A model generated the notes under the pieces. It was not told where the DNA came from, did no database searches, and saw only the letters and a program-made list of their open reading frames with translations. A stretch of 64,000 nt of DNA from NCBI RefSeq assembly GCF_016861845.1, contig NZ_BOLV01000012.1, forward strand, positions 1 to 64,000, read 5' to 3'. Both the position numbers and the translations under genes were made by a program. Shown here piece after piece: positions 9,036 through 16,394 of this stretch (position 1 is the first letter of the stretch; every line of letters starts with the position of its first letter). This stretch comes from Lacticaseibacillus suilingensis. Its GTDB lineage: Bacteria > Bacillota > Bacilli > Lactobacillales > Lactobacillaceae.

Positions 9036-9593
9036 CTAATCACGGCGCATAATGCCGTTCAGTAAGAGTTCGCGCACCTCATCGAAGTCGGTTTGGTCCC
9101 CATGCTGAACGCCGAGTACATACTGGCGAATAGCATTGTAGATGATGGCCATGATGATGGCCGGGCTAACCGGGCGCAAAATGCTAGCATCGATTGCGGC
9201 TTGTATCATCTGGGCCGGGTTCTGGGCATCAGTGATCGTGTGAGTCCACTCGGCATTGGGCAGCGCCTTGATCTGGTGCAACAGCTCAAACGTGTCGAAG
9301 TGTGTGCTGGCGAAGGCGTACATCGCGTCAATGTACTCGGGCACGGCGGTCGTCAGATCCGCATTCGGCGTCACGTGCTTGGCAAAATCCTGTTGGACTT
9401 CAGTCTGAGCATTGACATACAACTGGCGAAGCAGGTCGTCTTTGTTTTTGAAGTAGATGTAGAGGTTGGACTGAGCCATGCCGACCGCCTTGGCCACCTT
9501 GGTTGTGCTAATGGTTGCAGCGCCGTCGCGCAGAATCAGCGCCTTAGCAGCGGCGAGAATTTTGGCGTATTTTTCCGAATCTTTTGTTTTCAT
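9036..9593 (-). CDS. TetR/AcrR family repressor
   Basis: A 185-residue regulator. Residues ~8-55 form the TetR helix-turn-helix (ISTTKVAKAVGMAQSNLYIYFKNKDDLL), followed by an all-helical ligand domain. It is divergent from the NmrA-like reductase at 9716, and the 122-base intergenic region holds two near-identical 18-bp palindromes that are its likely operators. By analogy with similar pairs it should repress the reductase, and possibly itself, until a small toxic or reactive ligand binds. The ligand is unknown. The downstream sequence on its own strand contains a GCTTAA/TTAAGC hairpin (9001-9032) without a clear T run. Confidence 0.85.
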   Translation of the reverse strand: MKTKDSEKYAKILAAAKALILRDGAATISTTKVAKAVGMAQSNLYIYFKNKDDLLRQLYVNAQTEVQQDFAKHVTPNADLTTAVPEYIDAMYAFASTHFDTFELLHQIKALPNAEWTHTITDAQNPAQMIQAAIDASILRPVSPAIIMAIIYNAIRQYVLGVQHGDQTDFDEVRELLLNGIMRRD

Positions 9594-9636
9594 AGCATCA
9601 TTTTAACTAAGAAAAGCTGAAAGAACAAGGTTGACA

Positions 9637-9654
9637 AAAGATAGAACTATCTTT
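9637..9654. promoter_or_regulatory. TetR-type operator 1
   Basis: AAAGATAG-AA-CTATCTTT, a perfect 18-bp palindrome. It directly follows a TTGACA -35 box (9631-9636), and TAAACT (9654-9659) is a possible -10 box at 17 bases, so the operator fills the spacer of the reductase promoter. Confidence 0.8.
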
Positions 9655-9672
9655 AAACTGAAACTCGTCAAT

Positions 9673-9690
9673 AAAGATAAGACTATCTTT
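9673..9690. promoter_or_regulatory. TetR-type operator 2
   Basis: AAAGATA-AGAC-TATCTTT, the same palindrome as operator 1 with a different centre, 36 bp downstream centre to centre and just before a TATAAA. Two copies on one DNA face suggest cooperative binding of two dimers. Confidence 0.8.
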
Positions 9691-9715
9691 TATAAAAACT
9701 GGAGGCTCTCACACA

Positions 9716-10585
9716 ATGAAAATCACATTAACTGGCTCGCTGGGTCATATTAACCAAATTACGATTCCGGCGCTTGTCGCCGCCGGCCATCAGGTTCAGG
9801 TCATCACGCATAGTGAAGACCGAGTGGGCGCAATTCAAAAACTTGGCGCTACGGCACTAGTGGGGTCGATTGAGGATGTGTCTTTCTTGACCCAAGCGTT
9901 CAAAGGGAATGATGCGGTGTACGTGATGCTGACAGGCATGGGCCCAGCCGGTGGCGACCCGGTGGCGTTGGGGGAGATACAAGGCACGCGTTATCGGCAG
10001 GCACTAGAGGCTGCACAGGTACCATATGCGGTTAATCTGTCCAGTGTGGGGGCGGATCAAGGCCCAGAAGTTGGCGCACTTTATGCCTACCACCTGATCG
10101 AAAACGAATTGAAGCGTGCCTCACAAACACGCTTCAGCTTCATTCGGCCTGTGGGTTTCTTTGATAACTTACGCGCCAACTTGACCCAAATGCAGACGCA
10201 GCACATCTACACCAATAACTTTGGCCCGGACATCCAAAGCGCCTGGACCGATCCGCGTGATATTGCGACTGCTATGCTTGATGCGTTTAAGGTAGTGCCG
10301 CAGGCCAACGCAGTGCGCTATGTGATGAGTCAATGGTTAACCGGTAATGAGCTCATTGCTGGGCTCGCGGCCGGATTGGACCTGCCTGATTTACGGTGGG
10401 TGACCATCACGGATGATCAGAAAGAAGCAGCACTGGTCAAAGCAGGAATGCCAACGCTGATTGCGCACCAGATGACTCAGATGAGTGCGGCCCAAAAGAC
10501 CGAGGCGTTTTACCGGGATTTGCGCGCCCACGAGCCAGTGCATGGAATCGTCACGTTGGCGGCTTTCCTACAGACGTTGAATTAA
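9716..10585 (+). CDS. NmrA-like NAD(P)-binding reductase
   Basis: A 289-residue atypical short-chain dehydrogenase. ATG 9716 follows ACTGGAGGCTCTC. The N-terminus ITLTGSLGHINQITIPAL replaces the usual G-x-x-G-x-x-G with a degenerate version, followed by the beta2 strand and the VNLSSVGAD motif near residue 105. The family includes NAD(P)H:quinone reductases and redox-sensor-like proteins. Its control by the divergent TetR protein points to detoxification of a quinone or electrophile, which is inference. A second, separately transcribed member lies at 10923. Confidence 0.75.
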   Translation: MKITLTGSLGHINQITIPALVAAGHQVQVITHSEDRVGAIQKLGATALVGSIEDVSFLTQAFKGNDAVYVMLTGMGPAGGDPVALGEIQGTRYRQALEAAQVPYAVNLSSVGADQGPEVGALYAYHLIENELKRASQTRFSFIRPVGFFDNLRANLTQMQTQHIYTNNFGPDIQSAWTDPRDIATAMLDAFKVVPQANAVRYVMSQWLTGNELIAGLAAGLDLPDLRWVTITDDQKEAALVKAGMPTLIAHQMTQMSAAQKTEAFYRDLRAHEPVHGIVTLAAFLQTLN

Positions 10586-10635
10586 ACGTGATGTGTTGGC
10601 AAAAGAGACTGTGATGGTCATTGAAAAATGTCGGT

Positions 10636-10670
10636 AAAGCTGGTTCCCAGTCTAGGGGGGACCGGCTTTT
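10636..10670 (+). terminator. Rho-independent terminator
   Basis: AAAGCTGGTTCCC pairs with GGGGACCGGCTTT around an AGTCTAGG loop, followed by T residues. It ends the first reductase transcript. Confidence 0.75.
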
Positions 10671-10852
10671 GTGATGGAAGAATGCTCGTGTTTTTAGGTT
10701 TTGGGTGCAATATAGTCAGTCAAATCCTGGGCTAGCGCTGGGCGTCATCGAGCCATCTTGTTTGGCTGGGCCGGCGTGTCTGAGTGAATATAGAGATCGT
10801 AATTGGTCGCCGTTAGTGGTAAGATTAAATCATCATGTTAATAATAAAGTAA

Positions 10853-10887
10853 CAGGACGTGGCACTCTGTTGGTTCGCCATGTCCTG
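10853..10887. promoter_or_regulatory. Inverted repeat upstream of second reductase
   Basis: CAGGACGTGGC and GCCATGTCCTG form an 11-bp imperfect dyad separated by 13 bases, 35 bases before the next start codon. No T run follows, so it is more likely an operator or a leader hairpin than a terminator. The rest of 10671-10922 shows only weak promoter-like AT runs. Confidence 0.4.
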
Positions 10888-10922
10888 ATGGTTTGAACGT
10901 AGCGATTAAGGAGGAACAGTTG

Positions 10923-11792
10923 ATGAAATATCTTGTTACTGGTGCGACGGGTCATTTGGGCCAGCAGGTGGTCGCCGACTTGGGTGCCCGCGTTGGTGCC
11001 GCATCAATCACCGCGGCCGTACACACCCCAGCTAAGGCGGCGGGGCTTGCGGCGCAAGGCATCCACGTGGCCGCTTGTGATTATCGCGATGTCGCCATGA
11101 TGACGCGCGCCTTCACCGGCCAAGACGTGGTGGTTTACATACCCAGCAAGACTTACGATGTTTTGCAGCGTATCACGGAATTCGAAAATTCACTTCAGGC
11201 GCTTAAGCAGGCGGGAGTGCCGGCAGTGGTGTTCGTCAGCTTTTACGCTGATCAGGAGCACAATCCTTTTGTGATGGCGCCATACTACGGCTACGCGCCG
11301 CGCCGGTTGGCCTCCAGCGGGTTGAATTATGCGGTCATCAAAAATGCTTTGTACGCAGATCCGTTGGTACCGTATCTCCCAGAGCTAATTGAACGCAAGG
11401 CGCTGATCTATCCCGTGGGCAACCAGGCGATGAGCTTTATCACCTCGGCGGATAGTGCAAAAGCCATCGCCACCTTAGCCACGCGGCCTGAGTTGCTCAA
11501 TCAAGGGCAAACCTACACGCTGACGCAAACGCAAAGCCTAACGATGCCGGCCCTCGGCCAAATCATGACCACAGTGACGGGCCACGAAATCGGCTATGCA
11601 CCGGTGACTACCCAAGAATTTGGAAGGATCTACGCGGCTGAAGGGGATGGGGCAGAACTGGCCAGCATGTATGCGGCTGGGGCCATGGGATTGTTAGACC
11701 AGGTCACCACCGATTTTCAGACCATCACTGGCTCCGAGCCCAAGAGTATGGCGGATTTCTTAACCCGCCGTTATCAGCCTACTCAGCAGTAG
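10923..11792 (+). CDS. NmrA-like quinone reductase (QorB-like)
   Basis: A 289-residue enzyme. ATG 10923 lies behind AAGGAGGAACAGTTG; an earlier in-frame GTG at 10893 overlaps that site and was rejected. The N-terminus MKYLVTGATGHLGQQV has the full T-G-A-T-G-x-L-G nucleotide-binding motif, followed by VVFVSFYAD and an NALYADPLVPYL segment typical of QorB-like NAD(P)H:quinone oxidoreductases. It is related to the gene at 9716, which has a degenerate glycine motif, and both are followed by terminators. Likely role: reduction of quinones or reactive aldehydes in the cytosol. Confidence 0.8.
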   Translation: MKYLVTGATGHLGQQVVADLGARVGAASITAAVHTPAKAAGLAAQGIHVAACDYRDVAMMTRAFTGQDVVVYIPSKTYDVLQRITEFENSLQALKQAGVPAVVFVSFYADQEHNPFVMAPYYGYAPRRLASSGLNYAVIKNALYADPLVPYLPELIERKALIYPVGNQAMSFITSADSAKAIATLATRPELLNQGQTYTLTQTQSLTMPALGQIMTTVTGHEIGYAPVTTQEFGRIYAAEGDGAELASMYAAGAMGLLDQVTTDFQTITGSEPKSMADFLTRRYQPTQQ

Positions 11793-11814
11793 CCTTAGCT
11801 GACAAATCAAGACG

Positions 11815-11868
11815 CAAAAAAGCATTTGACCAAATGGCCAAATGCTTTTTTGTCTGCCGAGGCAGGAT
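11815..11868. terminator. Bidirectional terminator, second copy of repeated hairpin
   Basis: AAAAAAGCATTTG/CAAATGCTTTTTT hairpin with the GTCTGCCGAGGCAGGATA tail, matching 8895-8951. Read on the minus strand it lies directly behind the rpsD-end copy at 11875-11893, so it may be the original rpsD terminator as well as serving the reductase gene. Confidence 0.8.
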
Positions 11869-11874
11869 AATCGA

Positions 11875-11893
11875 TTACAGCTTCTGGTGGTAG
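11875..11893 (-). repeat. Copy of the rpsD 3' end (att-like, distal)
   Basis: TTACAGCTTCTGGTGGTAG matches 18 of 19 bases of the rpsD 3' end at 19056-19074. On the minus strand it reads Y-H-Q-K-L-stop against Y-N-Q-K-L-stop in RpsD. It bounds the 11.9-19.06 kb block. Nothing else recognisable lies in 11894-12097 except the TGCAAC pair at 12001-12017. Confidence 0.7.
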
Positions 11894-12000
11894 CTAGGCA
11901 AATATTGTCAATCCGTCTCAACATAAATCCAAACGTATCAAGGTATTTGAGCAAAACATCTTGATGTAGTGCTGTGAAAGTCGGTAAGAATTGATAACTT

Positions 12001-12017
12001 CTGCAACAAGGTGCAAC
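12001..12017 (+). repeat. Paired TGCAAC repeats, left end of block
   Basis: CTGCAAC AAG GTGCAAC, ten-base period, embedded in a longer similarity (TTCTGCAACAA, TGCAAC, TT-AAG-CC) to 18988-19014 near the other end. The spacing resembles integrase arm-type sites. Confidence 0.45.
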
Positions 12018-12097
12018 ACTTAAGCTCCCCGTAAATACTATTGGATAAATCGTACAATCGATTTATCTGCAATTAGTGATGTCTGAATTCTCAAAAG

Positions 12098-12163
12098 TGC
12101 CCGAATGGGCAACCAAAGTGTGCCCGTTTGGACGATGCCAAGGCGGTCAGTTCTCGGTATGCT
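12098..12163 (+). promoter_or_regulatory. Activator-type promoter A with two TGCCCG boxes
   Basis: Box 1 TGCCCGAATGGGCA (12098), box 2 TGCCCGTTTGGACG (12121, exactly 23 bp later) and a TATGCT -10 box (12158). No -35 box is recognisable; box 2 ends where the -35 should be. The same geometry recurs before the ABC operon. It should drive the small gene at 12197. Confidence 0.65.
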
Positions 12164-12196
12164 GTATTCATCAAATGAAACGAGGAAAGAACCCTT

Positions 12197-12439
12197 ATGA
12201 CAAAACAATACCAGTTGAAAAGTACAAGGCGAGATGGCAACCCTACTACCACCAAGATTGGTCATTCATTGAAAAATACTAACGATCGAATTGCTGAAAC
12301 TGTGGTTAACACTCACAAAAAAATTGAAAGAAATGTAGTTGGTGCATACAAACGAATTGAGGGCGCATTTATCGATCGCTTTTTAGAAGAAGTTCCCGAA
12401 GATACCGAAAAGAGAAAGACAAATGATGGTAAAGCGTGA
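12197..12439 (+). CDS. Small amphipathic helical protein
   Basis: An 80-residue protein with a CGAGGAAAGAA site before ATG 12197. The first ~25 residues are basic (KSTRRDGNPTTTKIGHSLK). The middle (residues 30-65, NTHKKIERNVVGAYKRIEGAFIDRFLEE) has a heptad-like, amphipathic pattern of the kind seen in small Firmicutes proteins of unknown role that accompany transporters. No membrane segment or signal peptide. The last codons overlap the start of promoter B region. Its own TGCCCG-box promoter matches that of the ABC exporter, so it is probably induced together with it. Function unknown. Confidence 0.7.
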   Translation: MTKQYQLKSTRRDGNPTTTKIGHSLKNTNDRIAETVVNTHKKIERNVVGAYKRIEGAFIDRFLEEVPEDTEKRKTNDGKA

Positions 12440-12443
12440 AAAC

Positions 12444-12509
12444 TGCCCGAACGGGCAATGAAAGTCTGCCCGTTCAGACGATGGCAACACGCACTATCCA
12501 TAGTATGCT
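12444..12509 (+). promoter_or_regulatory. Activator-type promoter B with two TGCCCG boxes
   Basis: Box 1 TGCCCGAACGGGCA (12444) is a perfect 14-bp palindrome, box 2 TGCCCGTTCAGACG is at 12467 (23 bp later) and TATGCT is at 12504 (37 bp after box 2). All distances equal those of promoter A. It drives the ABC operon at 12540. The NarL-type regulator encoded at 16391 is the obvious candidate to bind. Confidence 0.65.
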
Positions 12510-12539
12510 AGGTTCATCAGTTAATTGCAGGAGGAAAAC

Positions 12540-13445
12540 ATGACACAAGCAGCATTAAAAGTCGATCATCTTACGAAGGACTTTGGCCACGGCCGCGGTA
12601 TCTTCGACGTCAGCTTCGAGATTCATCCCGGCGAAGTCTTCGGGTTCCTCGGCCCTAACGGTGCCGGCAAGACCACGACCATTCGCCATATCACTGGTTT
12701 CACCAAGCCGGGTTCCGGCTCCGTCAGCGTACTTGGCCTTGACGCCACCACTCAATATAACCAGGTGATGAAGCACATCGGTTACTTGCCAGGGGAGATC
12801 GCGTTGCCAGTGAACGTCAGCGGATGGCAATTCATTCACACCATGCAACAGATGCGCGGCGTCAAAGATGACACGTACTTGAATCAGTTGCTTGAGATGT
12901 TTGACCTCGACCCCAGCGGCAACACCAAGCGCATGAGCCTGGGCACCAAGCGTAAGCTTGCCGTGGTCACCGCCTTTTTGGCCGATCCGGAGATCTTGAT
13001 TCTGGACGAACCGACAAGTGGGCTTGATCCGGCGATGCAGGCACAATTCATTCAGTTCATGGTGTCTGAGAAGCGGCGCGGTAAGACCATCTTGCTTTCC
13101 AGCCACATTTTCCCAGAAGTCGAAGCGACCTGTGACCGCATCGCGATCATCAAAGACGGTAAGATCGTGTCGCAAGTTGATGCCAATAAGCTCCAGAACA
13201 AAGACGTGAAGACTTACGAACTGTTCTTCAAAACGGTACACGACCGCGACTTGGCGGCCAACGAGCTTGGCGGCGCTAAGAGCAAAGTTGGCTTGAAGGT
13301 GAAGGTCAAAGCGGCGGAAGTCGGTGACTTCTTTGCCAATCAACTAAAAGGCCGCCACATCACGAAGTTGGTTGAAGACAAGTTCGACCTTGAATCCTAC
13401 TTCATGAACTTCTACCGCACCGACAAGGTCTTCAAAACGATTTAG
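12540..13445 (+). CDS. ABC exporter ATP-binding protein 1
   Basis: A 301-residue ATPase. ATG 12540 lies behind CAGGAGGAAAAC; an upstream TTG overlaps that site. Walker A is GPNGAGKTT (~residues 37-45), Walker B ILILDEPT (~160), and the H-loop follows at LLSSH. The signature is MSLGTKRKLA rather than LSGGQ, as in many drug and lantibiotic exporters of the BcrA/CcmA type. The C-terminal ~85 residues form an extension. It powers the permease at 14389, probably together with the second ATPase. The operon adjoins a two-component system, which suggests an envelope-stress or antimicrobial response; this is inference. Confidence 0.85.
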   Translation: MTQAALKVDHLTKDFGHGRGIFDVSFEIHPGEVFGFLGPNGAGKTTTIRHITGFTKPGSGSVSVLGLDATTQYNQVMKHIGYLPGEIALPVNVSGWQFIHTMQQMRGVKDDTYLNQLLEMFDLDPSGNTKRMSLGTKRKLAVVTAFLADPEILILDEPTSGLDPAMQAQFIQFMVSEKRRGKTILLSSHIFPEVEATCDRIAIIKDGKIVSQVDANKLQNKDVKTYELFFKTVHDRDLAANELGGAKSKVGLKVKVKAAEVGDFFANQLKGRHITKLVEDKFDLESYFMNFYRTDKVFKTI

Positions 13446-13457
13446 TGGAGGAACGCA

Positions 13458-14351
13458 ATGTTAGCAATGGTTGAAACCAAGCAATTATCCAAGAACTACA
13501 AAAACAATCGCGGCGTACATGGCATGAACATGGCGATCCAACAAGGCGAGGTCGTCGGCATTGTCGGCAAGAACGGCGCTGGCAAGACCACCACCATGCG
13601 TATGCTAATGGGATTCATTCACCCGTCAGCAGGTTCCGCTGCGATCCGCGGCATGGACGCCTGGACTAAGGCCGCCAAGACCAAGCCGCTGATCGGCTAT
13701 GTACCAGGCGAGATTGCCTTTCCAGACACCAAGTCCGGTGCAACTTTCTTGCAAAACGAACTGGCGCTGCTGCGCGCCAACAAAGACGAATACGTCAATG
13801 AGCTGATCCAGCGCTTCAAGATCGACCTTACCGCCGACTTGCGCCGCATGAGCAAAGGCATGAAGCAGAAAACCGCGCTGGTGTGCGCGTTCATGACCAA
13901 ACCGCCGCTGTTGTTGCTAGATGAGCCGACCACCGGCTTAGATCCCGTGATGCGCGACGCGTTCATCGACCTCATTCTCCAAGTTAAAGCGCAAGGTACC
14001 ACCGTGTTCTTGAGCAGTCATATGTTCAACGAACTGGAACGCACCTGCGATCGCATCATGTTCCTCAAAGACGGTCAGGTGATCGACGTGCTCGACGAGA
14101 GCAAGTTTGCCGAGATCCACGCCGCTCAACGGGTGACGATAGTTGCTGCGACCAATGACGGTTTCGAGCGCCTGTTGACTAGCGACTTTGAGCCGGTACG
14201 CCAAGACCCGTTGCACAACACGGTGGTGCTGTTGGTGCCCAATGACGACGAAGCAAGGCTGTTGCAACTATTGGGCGAAGTCAAACTCACCGACGTTAGC
14301 TTCGATACGCAGACACTGGACAATTACTTTGAGAAGGAACTGGAGCTGTAA
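13458..14351 (+). CDS. ABC exporter ATP-binding protein 2
   Basis: A 297-residue ATPase, 12 bases after the first one with a GTGGAGGAACGCA site. Walker A GKNGAGKTT, signature MSKGMKQKTAL (degenerate LSGGQ), Walker B LLLLDEPT and H-loop FLSSH are all present. It resembles its neighbour over the nucleotide-binding domain but differs in the C-terminal third, so the two likely form a heterodimer on one permease. The extra C-terminal region (~215-297) is acidic and may contact a partner. Confidence 0.85.
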   Translation: MLAMVETKQLSKNYKNNRGVHGMNMAIQQGEVVGIVGKNGAGKTTTMRMLMGFIHPSAGSAAIRGMDAWTKAAKTKPLIGYVPGEIAFPDTKSGATFLQNELALLRANKDEYVNELIQRFKIDLTADLRRMSKGMKQKTALVCAFMTKPPLLLLDEPTTGLDPVMRDAFIDLILQVKAQGTTVFLSSHMFNELERTCDRIMFLKDGQVIDVLDESKFAEIHAAQRVTIVAATNDGFERLLTSDFEPVRQDPLHNTVVLLVPNDDEARLLQLLGEVKLTDVSFDTQTLDNYFEKELEL

Positions 14352-14388
14352 TACGGCTTCGTGTATAAGAAAGTGAGCAGATAAAATC

Positions 14389-15108
14389 ATGAGTTTTCCA
14401 TTACTGAAACAAACCTTTAAGTCAAACTTCGCCGTCTGGGGGCTGGTGACCTTGGTGATGAACGTCATCTTAGCCCAATTGATTGCGATGAAACAGACTC
14501 AGGCGTTGGTTGCGCCAATGTATTATGGCATGTTGGTGTCAACAATGGTCGCGTTATTAGTGGTGATTACCGGTAATAAGTTACTCGCCGGTCAAGTCGA
14601 TCAAGGCTCGATGGCCTATATCCTCACCGCGCCGATCCGCCGGACTACCGTTGCGATCACGCAGCTGGTGTACATGGTGGGCAGTCTTGTGGTGACATAC
14701 GGGGCGATGGTCGCTGTGTCACTTGTCACCAATAACATCGCCGATGCTGGCTTCAAAACACAGACGCTGATCAACTTGAATTTTGGTGCCTTCATGGTTG
14801 CTTTGGCTTTTGCTGGAATCATGTTTGCTGCTAGCGGCATTTTCAACCTGTCCAAGTATGCGTTTGGTACTGGGGGCTTGCTGATCATCTTGTTCATTCT
14901 CTTAGCAATCGTCGGCTCCTTTGCAGATTATGGTGTGGCTGGTTTGGAACATGTGCAACATTTGACCATCGTCAGCTTGTTCGACTACAAAAACATTGTG
15001 TCTGCCGGCTCCAAATGGTTGCCTAAGTTGGCTGCTTTAGGTGGTATTGCGGCCGCGACCTTTGGTATCGGCACCACGGCCTTTGCCAAGAAAGACTTAC
15101 CACTTTAA
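14389..15108 (+). CDS. ABC-2 type permease
   Basis: A 239-residue membrane protein with six predicted helices (approximately residues 17-37, 45-65, 95-115, 133-153, 160-182 and 210-230). The N-terminal MSFPLLKQTFKSN and a C-terminal AFAKKDLPL tail are typical of ABC-2 permeases. It would form the export channel for the two ATPases. No strong ribosome binding site is visible (AAGTGAGCAG, eleven bases upstream). It is the last gene of the operon, followed by a strong terminator. Substrate unknown. Confidence 0.8.
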   Translation: MSFPLLKQTFKSNFAVWGLVTLVMNVILAQLIAMKQTQALVAPMYYGMLVSTMVALLVVITGNKLLAGQVDQGSMAYILTAPIRRTTVAITQLVYMVGSLVVTYGAMVAVSLVTNNIADAGFKTQTLINLNFGAFMVALAFAGIMFAASGIFNLSKYAFGTGGLLIILFILLAIVGSFADYGVAGLEHVQHLTIVSLFDYKNIVSAGSKWLPKLAALGGIAAATFGIGTTAFAKKDLPL

Positions 15109-15115
15109 TCAACGA

Positions 15116-15147
15116 CGATGTGTCTTTGTTGGACACATCGTTTTTTT
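15116..15147 (+). terminator. Rho-independent terminator
   Basis: CGATGTGTC/GGACACATCG stem with a short TTTGTT loop and seven T. It separates the ABC operon from the kinase gene. Confidence 0.85.
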
Positions 15148-15185
15148 CAATAAATGGCGTATCATTCAAAGCAGAGGACAGATGT

Positions 15186-16394
15186 ATGAATAAGAAAACT
15201 CCTTATCATGTGTTGCGCCTTCCGTTGATGTTGTTCATGCTGATCATCGGCTTTGCCGCCTTGTATGTGGCACGCACCAGCACGGATATCACGTTATCTA
15301 GCGGTTGGCTCACGCATTATGTTGATATTCCTGTTGGTTGGCAGGAGCAAATTATTGTTGGCGGCTTATTGGCTGAAGAGGTATTACTGTGGTTTGGCGA
15401 TTGGTTGATCCCCCGAGGGCGGCTGTGGTTATTACTACCTCAGTTGGGCTTTGCCGTCAGCACAACGCTTGCTTTGACGAATCAGATGCCGGTGATGTTT
15501 TTTGGTGTGATTCCAATTATGGCGATCGAGATGATCAACCTGTATTCGCGGCCTAAACAGCCATTGAGCTGGCTAGCCGGCGTCAGTCTTTTGATTTGGT
15601 TCACTTATGTGGCTTTCAATGGTTGGCTTCAAGGTGCGGCAGTATTAGTCGGATTGATCTTCATGGTGCTGATCGTGATGGCATACTGGCGCTTCTTCCA
15701 GGAACAACAAGCCGCCCGCCAGCGCGCCGAAGACCTGGTGTCTGAACTCAAGATTGCCTATTCGCAAGTCGAAGAATCGACGGTGCGCACCGAACGGCAG
15801 CGGGTGGCGCGTGAGTTACACGACACCTTGACGCAAGGTTTGGCTGGAACGGTTATGCAACTGGAAGCGGCACAGGCGTTTCTGCAAAGCGGCAAGAACG
15901 ACCGGGCACTTGAAGTGATTCAAGGCGCTACCGGCATTGCCCGCGACACCTTGCGTGACACGCGGCTGACGTTGACGGATTTGCGCGCGACTTCGGAACA
16001 AAGTCTGACTGCGCGTCTGGAACTGCTGGCTGAAGCTTTCATGAAGAACTATCAGTTAGAGGTTTCCATCAAGATGAACTATGTGCCGGACTACTCCGGC
16101 GTCCAGCTCACTGAGATCAACCGGATCGTGTCAGAGGCCGTGATCAACGTGGTTAAACACACTGACACTAAGCAGGCAATCGTGCGTGGAGAATCGTATG
16201 AAGATGTTTTCCGCCTGCAGGTAATCGACTTCGGCGAAGGCACGGTCGTGAAGAAGAAGTCCGGACATTTCGGGATGCAAGGTATGCACGAGCGCGCCGC
16301 AGCGCTTGATGGTGCGTTGACCGTCGTCAGCACCCCAAACGAAGGCACCACCGTGACGTTGACGATGCCAGTAACTAAGAAGGAGCAATTATGA
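15186..16394 (+). CDS. Sensor histidine kinase (NarX/LiaS-like, HisKA_3)
   Basis: A 402-residue kinase. ATG 15186 follows AGAGGACAGATGT; the earlier in-frame ATG at 15120 lies in the terminator. There are about five to six membrane helices in the first 170 residues with no large extracellular domain, then a coiled coil (~170-205), the phosphoacceptor motif RVARELHDTLTQ with His212, and an HATPase_c domain with an N-box (EAVINVVKH) and the GMQGMHERAAAL region. The last four bases overlap the response regulator gene. It lies next to the ABC exporter operon and probably controls it. The intramembrane-type sensor suggests membrane or antibiotic stress as input. Confidence 0.85.
   Translation: MNKKTPYHVLRLPLMLFMLIIGFAALYVARTSTDITLSSGWLTHYVDIPVGWQEQIIVGGLLAEEVLLWFGDWLIPRGRLWLLLPQLGFAVSTTLALTNQMPVMFFGVIPIMAIEMINLYSRPKQPLSWLAGVSLLIWFTYVAFNGWLQGAAVLVGLIFMVLIVMAYWRFFQEQQAARQRAEDLVSELKIAYSQVEESTVRTERQRVARELHDTLTQGLAGTVMQLEAAQAFLQSGKNDRALEVIQGATGIARDTLRDTRLTLTDLRATSEQSLTARLELLAEAFMKNYQLEVSIKMNYVPDYSGVQLTEINRIVSEAVINVVKHTDTKQAIVRGESYEDVFRLQVIDFGEGTVVKKKSGHFGMQGMHERAAALDGALTVVSTPNEGTTVTLTMPVTKKEQL

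Noticed and set aside
10705-10896. Open frame of 63 codons between the two reductase genes
   Set aside because: No ribosome binding site, composition unlike a protein, and it covers an inverted repeat and the next gene's leader.
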